The notes beneath the pieces were generated by a model. It saw only the letters and a program-made list of their open reading frames with translations. It searched no databases and was not told the DNA's origin. Position numbers and translations under genes: made by a program. From Parahoeflea olei (lineage in GTDB: Bacteria; Pseudomonadota; Alphaproteobacteria; Rhizobiales; Rhizobiaceae), in the NCBI RefSeq assembly GCF_001703635.1, contig NZ_LQZT01000001.1, positions 421,150 to 485,149 on the forward strand: DNA of 64,000 bases. The letters run 5' to 3'. Shown here piece after piece: positions 57,495 through 64,000 of the stretch. The first letter of the stretch is position 1, and each line of letters starts with the position of its first letter.

Positions 57495-60400
57495 ATGCAA
57501 ACCCGATTTCGACTGCCGCTCGGCGGCCTGATTGCCCTGTCCGGTCTGGTGGCCGGCGCCGCCGCCACGCTCTTGCCCGCCACCGCCGTTGCGCGCGACC
57601 TGTTCGAAGCCGGGGCGTTCTCGACCTATGTGGCAAACCCCGAAAACGGGCGCTATCTCGCTGGAGCGGCGGGCTGCATGGGCTGCCATGCCAATGCGGG
57701 CGACGTGGGCAATCCAGCCGGCGGCGCACGCATCGACGCCTATGTCGGCACGGTGTTCGTGCCCAATATCACCAGCCACCCGAATGGCGTCGGCGGCTGG
57801 TCGAATGCCGATTATCTCAATGCCGTCATCAACGGCATCTCGCCCAAGGGCCGGCATTACCTGCCGATGTTCCCCTACACCGCCTATGCCGGGATGAAGC
57901 CCGAGGACGTGCTCGATATCAAGGCCTATATCGACACGCTTGCCCCCTCCGACGCCAAGCCCCCCGCGCACGAGATCTCGTTCCCCTACAACACCAACTT
58001 CTTCTGGGCGATGTGGAAGCGCGGCAATTTCGACACCGCTGCGTTCCAGCCTGGGGACGGCTCGCAGATGAGCCGCGGACGCTATCTGGCCGACAGCGTC
58101 GGCGCCTGCGGCGCCTGCCACACGCCGCGCACCATGGACTACGGTCTTAACACCGACCGACCGCTCGAAGGCGAGATCGCACTGACCGGCGAACCCGCCC
58201 CCGCGATCACACCCGCAGCCCTTGCCGCCGCAGGGCCGAAAGCCTTTCTCGACAATTTTCTCGGCAAGGGGACCCGCCTGTCGGGCAGCCCGATCGCGTC
58301 CGCCATCAAGGCGCACATGACCCAGGGCCTCTCCACGCTCACCGAGGACGACCGCCTGGCGCTGACGGCCTATCTCACCGGCCAGAAGCAGGTGGCCGAA
58401 AAGCCCGCGCTCAAGGCCGAAGCCAGCTGTAAGGTCGAAGCCCCCGGCGGCCCGGCACCGACAGGCGAACTTGCCTCCGCCGCCGACGATTTCATCGGAC
58501 GCTATTGCCGCAACTGTCATGGCGCCGGACAGAGCGCGCAAGGCAGCTTCCCCGCCGGCGACCTCACCTCGATCGCCCGCAATGCCGCCTTCGTCACCCC
58601 GGGCGATCGCGGCCGCTCGGTGCTCTACACCTCGGTTGCGAGCGGCCGCATGCCCTACGGCACCAAGCCGAGCGCCGACGAAGTCGAAGCCCTTGGCGGC
58701 TGGATCGATTCTCTCGGCGCTGAAACCGTGGCTGCCCGCGAACCGGCGGCCCCGCCGCGCATGCGGCAGCTCGTGGGCTGGCGGGCGGAGACCGAGGCCG
58801 CCGTCAGCGATCTCGCGACCATCAACGAGAACGACCGGCCGTTCGTGCGCTATTTCAGCTATCGCACGCTCTACAACGGCTATTATCCGTGCGAAACCGA
58901 TCAGGTCTTCGCAAGCCGCATGGAGCTGTTCTCCGCAGGGTTCAACAAGGCCCTGAACTCGGTCTCGCTCGGGCCGGTCGCGATCGTGCCGGCCCCGGTC
59001 AAATCGCCTGCCGGCACGCTGGTGCGAATCGACCTCAGGGATCTCGGCTGGGATACCGGCAAATGGGACATGCTTGCGGGCAAATATCCCTATGGCTACG
59101 CCCCCGACAGCGATTCCACGCTCAAGGCGCTGGCGATCGGCACCCGCACCGATCTGCCGGTGATGCAGGCCGGCTGGTTCATGGCCAATGCGCTGCAGCC
59201 CGAAAACTATCACCCGCTTCTGGACCTGACCGACGACATCCGCGACCTCGAACGCCGCATCGGCGTCGACGTGGACGCCAATATCCGCGCCCGCCGCGTG
59301 GCCCGCGCCGCCTTCGCGGAAGGCGCTTCCGGCGTGTCCGACCACAACCGCATGCTCGAGCGCCATGACGCGGCCAATGGCGGATACTACTGGAAGTCCT
59401 ATGACTTCGCCGGCAGCCGCGGCCTGCAGAGCCTGCGCCAGCACCCGCATGGCCCGGCCGAGCTCGAACCGCTCGCCGAAAACCTGGTGGCCTTCCACCA
59501 CGACGGCGGCGAGATGATCTTCTCGCTGCCCAACGGATTGCAGGGCTATTACCTGTCCGACCACACCGGCAAGCGCATCGACCGCGGCCCGACCCAGATC
59601 GTCTCGTTCCGCGAGCGGCCGATCGGCAAGGGCATCGAGATCATCAATGCCCGCTCCTGCGTGAGCTGCCATGCCGACGGCATGATCGCCAAGCGGGACC
59701 AGTTGCGCCAGTCGATCGAAACCTCGCCGATCTTCAGCCTTGCCCAGCGCGACATGCTTCTCGACATGTACCGGACGCAGGACGAGCTCGATGCCTATTT
59801 CGAGCGCGACCGCTCCGCCTTCATCAAGGCGCTCGCGAGCATCGGCGCCACTGAAAAGGCCCCCGACGGTTCGCTCAAGAGCCGCTCCGGCCCGGCGGGC
59901 GCGGAGATCATCACCTGGTTCGCCGACACCCATGAGGAAGATCTCGACGCCGACCGGCTGGCCGCGGAATTCGGCATGACGCCGGACGAGTTTACCAGTT
60001 CGATCCAGCGGATCCAGGACCAGCATGCGCTGCGACTGGCGCTCGACTGGATCACGCAGCTCAAGGGCGGATCGAAGATTCCGCGCTTCGAAGTCGAGGA
60101 GCAATATGCCGCCCTCGTCGAACCGCTGATGAACCTCAAGCCGCTGCACTATGCGCCGCAGGGCTTTGCCACACTGCCGGAGTACAAGGATGCCATGTAC
60201 CGCGACGACGGCTACAAGGCGGAGCCGAATGCCGGCAAGCTCGAACTTGCGGTCGCTGTCGCTGCCACCGACGTCAAGGTCAACGACATGCTGTCCTTCA
60301 CGGTGACCGCCAACAGGGCCTGCGAATTGCAGATCTTCTATGTGGAGACGGACGGCACGGTCGAGGTGATCCCGCAGGAAATGATCGGCGCGCCCTATCT

Positions 60401-60692
60401 CGAACCCGGCGTGGCACGCCGGATCCCCGATGCGGCGGTGGGCGATCTCATCTTCGACACCCAGGGCTACAACGAGTCGCTGGTGCTGTTCTGCCGCGAG
60501 GGCGGACTGGGCGATCAGCGCTTGAGCGCGGAGGGGGCGCGCAAGATGATCTCGCAAAGCACTGAGAAGCCGACGCGCGGCCTGCTGGTCAAGATGCATG
60601 AGCAGAAGAAGGCCGTGGAGGCCACCCTGCCGGATGCACAGAAAGGCAGGTCCGCGCTGCAACTGATCACGTTCAACGTGCGCAATCCCTGA
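57495..60692 (+). CDS. Exported tetraheme cytochrome c with C-terminal DUF4384-like domain
   Basis: A 1065-residue periplasmic protein. A signal peptide occupies about residues 1-33. Four c-heme sites are present: CMGCH at 61-65, CGACH at 205-209, CRNCH at 338-342 and CVSCH at 722-726. The first two lie in a tandem cytochrome resembling alcohol/aldehyde dehydrogenase cytochrome subunits (FVPNITSHPNGVGGWS). The third is in a separate class I-like domain. A long unclassified region (about 420-900) holds the fourth heme. A DUF4384-like beta domain lies near 912-1010 (FTVTANRACELQIFYVETDG). ATG 57495 follows AGAGGGAA. DUF4384 often occurs in proteins encoded with CHAT/caspase or OmpA partners. 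It probably accepts electrons from the preceding reductase. Confidence 0.85.
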   Translation: MQTRFRLPLGGLIALSGLVAGAAATLLPATAVARDLFEAGAFSTYVANPENGRYLAGAAGCMGCHANAGDVGNPAGGARIDAYVGTVFVPNITSHPNGVGGWSNADYLNAVINGISPKGRHYLPMFPYTAYAGMKPEDVLDIKAYIDTLAPSDAKPPAHEISFPYNTNFFWAMWKRGNFDTAAFQPGDGSQMSRGRYLADSVGACGACHTPRTMDYGLNTDRPLEGEIALTGEPAPAITPAALAAAGPKAFLDNFLGKGTRLSGSPIASAIKAHMTQGLSTLTEDDRLALTAYLTGQKQVAEKPALKAEASCKVEAPGGPAPTGELASAADDFIGRYCRNCHGAGQSAQGSFPAGDLTSIARNAAFVTPGDRGRSVLYTSVASGRMPYGTKPSADEVEALGGWIDSLGAETVAAREPAAPPRMRQLVGWRAETEAAVSDLATINENDRPFVRYFSYRTLYNGYYPCETDQVFASRMELFSAGFNKALNSVSLGPVAIVPAPVKSPAGTLVRIDLRDLGWDTGKWDMLAGKYPYGYAPDSDSTLKALAIGTRTDLPVMQAGWFMANALQPENYHPLLDLTDDIRDLERRIGVDVDANIRARRVARAAFAEGASGVSDHNRMLERHDAANGGYYWKSYDFAGSRGLQSLRQHPHGPAELEPLAENLVAFHHDGGEMIFSLPNGLQGYYLSDHTGKRIDRGPTQIVSFRERPIGKGIEIINARSCVSCHADGMIAKRDQLRQSIETSPIFSLAQRDMLLDMYRTQDELDAYFERDRSAFIKALASIGATEKAPDGSLKSRSGPAGAEIITWFADTHEEDLDADRLAAEFGMTPDEFTSSIQRIQDQHALRLALDWITQLKGGSKIPRFEVEEQYAALVEPLMNLKPLHYAPQGFATLPEYKDAMYRDDGYKAEPNAGKLELAVAVAATDVKVNDMLSFTVTANRACELQIFYVETDGTVEVIPQEMIGAPYLEPGVARRIPDAAVGDLIFDTQGYNESLVLFCREGGLGDQRLSAEGARKMISQSTEKPTRGLLVKMHEQKKAVEATLPDAQKGRSALQLITFNVRNP

Positions 60693-60707
60693 AGGAGGAC
60701 CAGCCAG

Positions 60708-61340
60708 ATGACCAAAGCAAAACCAGCCACCGGGCTTCTGATGCTGGGCATGACGGCCGCGCTTGCGGTGGGTGGGCTGCTCGTGCCCGCCCCGGCGCTT
60801 GCCCAGGATCTCGACGCCGATGCGATCGTCAAGAGCCTCAGTGTCGCCAAGAAGCCCAGGACCCGGTCTCTCGGCAAGCAGGACCCTGCAGGGCCGGCAT
60901 ACTCGCAAGAGGACAAGAACCTGATCCGGTCCATTCCCACCCGGGGACTGAAGGTCAGCATGAAGCAGCAGGTTGGCGAGCTGATCGACACCTACAAGCC
61001 GCCGCGGCTCGACATCGAGATCCAGTTCGATTTCAACTCGGACACCGTCCGCTCAGAATCCGTGCCGGATCTCAACGCGCTTGGCACGGCGCTGCTGCAT
61101 CCCTCGCTCGCCGACGCGCGCATCATCCTCAACGGCCATACCGACGCCAAGGGAACGAGCGACTACAATCTCGACCTGTCCGAGCGGCGGGCGGTCGCCG
61201 TGCGCGACTATCTGATCTCGCATTTCCCGATCGATCACCGGCTGATCGCCATCGGTTTCGGCGAGGAGCGGCTCAAGAACACCCACGACCCCGAAGCCGG
61301 CGAGAACCGCCGGGTCGAGGTTGTCAACATGGGCGGCTGA
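60708..61340 (+). CDS. OmpA-family cell-envelope protein
   Basis: A 210-residue exported protein with a signal peptide (to about residue 33, ...VPAPALAQ) and a C-terminal OmpA domain (about 100-208). The domain shows IEIQFDFNSDTV and the peptidoglycan-binding signature NGHTDAKGTSDYNLDLSERRA followed by GFGEERL. It starts 15 bases after the cytochrome, with AGGAGG in the gap, so it ends the operon. It would hold the system to the cell wall or present it at the outer membrane. Confidence 0.88.
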   Translation: MTKAKPATGLLMLGMTAALAVGGLLVPAPALAQDLDADAIVKSLSVAKKPRTRSLGKQDPAGPAYSQEDKNLIRSIPTRGLKVSMKQQVGELIDTYKPPRLDIEIQFDFNSDTVRSESVPDLNALGTALLHPSLADARIILNGHTDAKGTSDYNLDLSERRAVAVRDYLISHFPIDHRLIAIGFGEERLKNTHDPEAGENRRVEVVNMGG

Positions 61341-61353
61341 GCGGGCCGCTCAG
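61337..61353. terminator. Hairpin spanning both stop codons of convergent genes
   Basis: CTGAGC and GCTCAG form a 6-bp stem with a 5-base loop. The left arm contains the TGA of the OmpA-family gene and the right arm the stop of the minus-strand M24 gene; the two stops are 9 bases apart. Confidence 0.45.
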
Positions 61354-62546
61354 TCCGGAGAGCTGACAATCCAGCCGCGATTGTCGGCCCCGAACAACTC
61401 GTGGCCCTCCGCCGTGACGATCACGGTGTCTTCGAGCTTGATATAGCCGCGCCGGGGATGCTGCAGCGTCGTTTCCACCGACAGCACCATGCCCGGCGCG
61501 AAAGGCCGCTCCGCATCGACGCCCTCATAGGCCACCGGATGGTTGGTCATCAGGAACGGCGCCTCGTGGCTGATCAGGCCCATGCCATGCGCGAAAAAGT
61601 CGTTATGCGCAGCATTGGGCCCGCGCCGCAGTTCGGCTTCGGCAGCGGCAATCATCGCTGCTCCGGTTTCGCCCGGCCCGATCCGGGCAAAGGCCGCCTG
61701 CTGCACGGCTTCCACTTCCGCCAGAATGTCGACGAGTTCCTGATCCGGCTCGCCCAGCACGCCCATGCGGCAGATGTCGCCGATATAGCCGTGGAGATTG
61801 CCGCCGGAATCGATCGACATCACCTCGCCCGCGTTCCAGGTCTGCCCGGAGCCCGCGCGCACATGGCTGTCGCCGAGCGTGAGCAGGCAGTATTCGAAGG
61901 TGAGCTCGCGCTTGGATTCCTCCTGGCGCAGGCGTTCGATGATCTGATATTTCGAGCTTCCGGCGCCCGAGCCGAGGATCGTGGCCTGCATGGCCTCGCT
62001 GATGCGCGCCGTCGCCTCGCGCAACAGGTCGAGTTCCGGCTTCGTCTTGATCATCCTGAGCCGCGTGAGCACCATGCTCGCGTCCAGGAGTGAGGCCTGC
62101 GGCAGGGCCTCGGCCAGCGCATCATAGCCGTCCTTGGGCATGAACCCGGCTTCGAACCCGATCCGCCCGCTGGCCACGCCGCATTTCTGAAGATGCGCGG
62201 CGGCAGCCTGCATCGTGTCGACCGAGCCCCAGTGGTCGGGCCGGAACTCCGGCACCCAGAAGGGCGCCACCTTGTGCTCGTGGATCTCCATCTTGTTGGC
62301 GAAATAGCCGGTCGCGTCCGGATTGCCCCGGACATAGACGAAGGCCGGCAGGTAGCGGCTCTGGCCGATCGCATCCATGGCGGAAAAGAAGATGAACTGG
62401 TAGCCGCCGAGCAGGTAGCGGACATTGTGTTTCGACGTGGCGACGAGCGCATCGAGCCCGGCCGCATCCAGGGCAGCATCGAGTTCATCGAACCGATACG
62501 GGAGGTCCGCGGGCGTCGCTGCATGCAGGGGCGATATCTCGTGCAT
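61350..62546 (-). CDS. M24-family peptidase/creatinase-like protein (Xaa-Pro peptidase type)
   Basis: A 398-residue pita-bread-fold protein. The N-terminal creatinase-like domain (about 1-165) is followed by the M24 catalytic domain with all five usual metal ligands: Asp in SIDSGG, Asp in GYIGDICR, His in FFAHGMGL, Glu in LSVETTLQ and Glu in KLEDTV. The family includes Xaa-Pro aminopeptidases, creatinase and related amidohydrolases of small molecules. ATG 62546 follows AAGGAG; the open frame further upstream is unrelated. In this operon of a cupin and PEP-hydrolase-family genes a small-molecule amidase role is at least as likely as peptide cleavage. Confidence 0.85.
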   Translation of the reverse strand: MHEISPLHAATPADLPYRFDELDAALDAAGLDALVATSKHNVRYLLGGYQFIFFSAMDAIGQSRYLPAFVYVRGNPDATGYFANKMEIHEHKVAPFWVPEFRPDHWGSVDTMQAAAAHLQKCGVASGRIGFEAGFMPKDGYDALAEALPQASLLDASMVLTRLRMIKTKPELDLLREATARISEAMQATILGSGAGSSKYQIIERLRQEESKRELTFEYCLLTLGDSHVRAGSGQTWNAGEVMSIDSGGNLHGYIGDICRMGVLGEPDQELVDILAEVEAVQQAAFARIGPGETGAAMIAAAEAELRRGPNAAHNDFFAHGMGLISHEAPFLMTNHPVAYEGVDAERPFAPGMVLSVETTLQHPRRGYIKLEDTVIVTAEGHELFGADNRGWIVSSPD

Positions 62547-62560
62547 CAGGGCTCTCTCCT

Positions 62561-62974
62561 TCAGGCGTGCGGCGGCGGGACGAGGCGGAAGTCGGGCAAA
62601 TCGCGCAATAGTTCCTCCGGCCCGGCCGGGCTGTAGACCACGAACAGCTTCATTGGCGTCGAACCTATGTTGAGCGTCGAGTGAAACCGGCTTTCGGGCA
62701 CGAAGATGGTGCATCCCGCCCTGACCTGTTCGGTGACCGGGTTGCCCGAGGTATCTTCAACCATCTGCTCGCCCTCGCCTTCGAGCACGAAGATGATCTC
62801 CTCGGCGCCGGGATGATTGTGCCGGGCATGGCCCTGGCCGGGCGGTACATGCACGAGGCCGGCCGAAAACCGGCCCGCGCCATTGACCGACGGCCCGCAG
62901 GTGACCGTCAGGTGACCCCAGTCGAAGGCGAACCGGTCGACGGATTCGGGATAGACGAAAAAGGTCTCGCTCAT
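62561..62974 (-). CDS. Cupin-domain protein
   Basis: A 137-residue cytosolic single-cupin protein. The metal-binding motifs are visible as [24 protein letters not shown] (His, His, Glu) and [11 protein letters not shown] (His). The four ligands are consistent with a dioxygenase, isomerase or sensor fold. Its start overlaps the stop of the preceding gene (62971) by 4 bases, and it is followed by the M24 gene 14 bases later. No specific reaction can be assigned. Confidence 0.82.
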   Translation of the reverse strand: MSETFFVYPESVDRFAFDWGHLTVTCGPSVNGAGRFSAGLVHVPPGQGHARHNHPGAEEIIFVLEGEGEQMVEDTSGNPVTEQVRAGCTIFVPESRFHSTLNIGSTPMKLFVVYSPAGPEELLRDLPDFRLVPPPHA

Positions 62975-63819
62975 GCTTCAGCTCCCTTGATATTCGGCAG
63001 TGACTTGAAGGTACGGATCTGGTCGCGGATGGCGGTTTCGGCCGGCAGCCGTTCGGCCGAACTCGCGCCGTAGAAGCCGTGGCAGCGGTCTGCCCGCGAC
63101 AGCACATAGGCCGCGTCGTCGGGCATCGAGATCGGCCCGCCGTGGCACAGCATGATGATGTCATCGCGCACGCGCCGGGCGGCGGCGGATATCGCGTCGA
63201 TTTCCGCGACGCAGGCGTCGAGGCTCTTGGCCGATGTCGCACCGATGCTGCCGCCGGTGGTAACGCCCATATGGGCGACGATGATGTCGGCCCCGGCCCG
63301 CGCCATTGCCTCGGCCTCGTCCGGGTTGAACACATAGGGCGTGGTCAGAAGATCGATCTCATGGGCGGCTGCGATCATGTCGACCTCGAGCCCGAAGCTC
63401 ATGCCGGTTTCCTCGAAGCTCTGGCGCATGGTGCCGTCGAACAGACCCACGGTCGGGAAGTTCTGGACCCCGGAGAACCCCATCTGTTTGAGCTCCGCCA
63501 GGAACTGCGGCATCAGCACGAACGGATCGGTGCCGTTGACGCCCGCGAGCACCGGCGTGTGACGCACCACCGGCAGCACCTCCACCGCCATTTCCTTGAC
63601 GATTTCGTTGGCATTGCCATAGGCGAGCAGCCCGGCCGCAGAGCCGCGCCCGGCCATGCGGTAGCGCCCCGAATTGTAGATGATGATCAGGTCGATGCCG
63701 CCGGCCTCCTCCGCCTTGGCGGAAAGCCCGGTTCCGGCGCCGCCGCCGATGATGGGGCGGCCTTCGGCGACCATGGCATTGAGACGGGCGAGAATGTCCT
63801 TGCGCGGTATTGCGGGCAT
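62971..63819 (-). CDS. Phosphoenolpyruvate hydrolase-family TIM-barrel protein
   Basis: A 282-residue protein resembling the PEP_hydrolase family (TIM-barrel fold). Recognisable blocks are [45 protein letters not shown] and [13 protein letters not shown]. Members are frequently encoded next to Tm-1-like proteins, as here. The real activity of most is unknown; a retro-aldol or PEP-like hydrolysis step is suggested by the fold. It is coupled to the cupin by ATGA. Confidence 0.83.
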   Translation of the reverse strand: MPAIPRKDILARLNAMVAEGRPIIGGGAGTGLSAKAEEAGGIDLIIIYNSGRYRMAGRGSAAGLLAYGNANEIVKEMAVEVLPVVRHTPVLAGVNGTDPFVLMPQFLAELKQMGFSGVQNFPTVGLFDGTMRQSFEETGMSFGLEVDMIAAAHEIDLLTTPYVFNPDEAEAMARAGADIIVAHMGVTTGGSIGATSAKSLDACVAEIDAISAAARRVRDDIIMLCHGGPISMPDDAAYVLSRADRCHGFYGASSAERLPAETAIRDQIRTFKSLPNIKGAEA

Positions 63820-63830
63820 CGATGGGTCCT

Positions 63831-64000
63831 TCAGGTGAGAGAGAGAAAACAGTCGGCCGCGACCTTGGCGAAGGCCGGGTCATTGATGTGCAGCGGCAGG
63901 CGCTCGATCCGCCTGTCGGCAGTGGTCTCGACCGTGCTTGCGATCGCGTCGAACAGCGCCGCGTCGGCTTCGGGATTAAAGAACGCGCCGCCCTCGATAT
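63831..64000 (-). CDS. Tm-1-like ATP-binding (UPF0261) protein, C-terminal part
   Basis: Only the last 56 codons are inside the window; the start is beyond base 64000. The visible end, [17 protein letters not shown]...[16 protein letters not shown], matches the C-terminus of UPF0261/Tm-1-like proteins, especially the HINDPAFA motif. The stop lies 11 bases before the PEP-hydrolase-family start, in the common Tm-1-like plus TIM-barrel order. Function of the family is not established. Confidence 0.72.
   Translation of the reverse strand, partial: IEGGAFFNPEADAALFDAIASTVETTADRRIERLPLHINDPAFAKVAADCFLSLT

Noticed and set aside
57240..60908. A minus-strand open frame of about 1222 codons opposite the cytochrome
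   Set aside because: High-GC DNA leaves long open frames opposite real genes. It has low-complexity Gly/Arg/Val composition, no ribosome-binding site and no family resemblance, while the plus strand has heme motifs and a signal peptide.

Overview
The window is high-GC DNA with tightly packed operons, frequent 4-base ATGA or 1-base TGATG gene overlaps, and some GTG/TTG starts. Gene content points to an alphaproteobacterium, most likely Hyphomicrobiales (Rhizobiales) or a relative. The evidence is a complete smoEFGKS-mtlK polyol operon, many solute ABC importers, a glucosylglycerate cluster and a divergent oxyR/katG pair. I see no rRNA, tRNA, CRISPR array, insertion sequence or prophage. It reads as chromosome (or chromid) dominated by catabolic and stress functions.

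Layout. 1-1200 (minus): end of a BMP-type ABC importer operon. 1588-4051: acetate kinase, then a YbdK-type carboxylate-amine ligase broken by an in-frame TAG. 4070-9257 (minus): RND efflux operon with two different periplasmic adaptors. 9342-17684: polyol region with HAD phosphatase, SorC-type regulator, smoE-F-G-K importer, sorbitol dehydrogenase and mannitol dehydrogenase. 17717-28653: a DeoR regulator facing a glycine-betaine-type ABC importer with a fused double permease, two LicA/choline-kinase-like phosphotransferases, a dimethylglycine-dehydrogenase-like flavoenzyme, a methyltransferase and a class I glutamine amidotransferase. 28730-38821: two divergent arms around a GntR/FCD regulator. 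The arms hold a Liv-type ABC importer split between both strands, an aldo-keto reductase, an aldo-keto reductase fused to a RidA-like domain, an enolase-superfamily enzyme and small accessory proteins. 38852-40355 (minus): an alpha/beta hydrolase membrane protein broken by a 1-nt frameshift in an A-run. 40553-44380: GH13_18 phosphorylase, HAD-IIB phosphatase and GT81 synthase, a glucosylglycerate synthesis and recycling set. 44470-47827: katG and divergent oxyR. 47906-48937: a CaCA-type exchanger with one degenerate ion motif. 61350-64000 (minus): M24 peptidase-like protein, cupin, PEP-hydrolase-family TIM barrel and the end of a Tm-1-like protein.

The most unusual region is 49167-61340, six co-directional genes that look like one transcription unit. 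They encode a 1645-residue exported CHAT (caspase-like) protease with Sel1-like and peptidoglycan-binding-like segments, a small exported peptidoglycan-binding protein, a LuxR-type regulator, a ferric-reductase-like transmembrane flavocytochrome, an exported tetraheme cytochrome c ending in a DUF4384-like domain, and an OmpA-family lipid/cell-wall anchor type protein. The set suggests electrons passing from cytosolic NAD(P)H through the membrane to a periplasmic multiheme protein, next to a periplasmic protease and wall-binding proteins. I know of no named system with this composition. Its function is inference.

Several convergent gene pairs share a hairpin that covers or abuts both stop codons. 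Several divergent promoters carry palindromes or direct repeats that could be operators. Starts were chosen by ribosome-binding site and family N-terminus, so many genes are shorter than their longest open frame.
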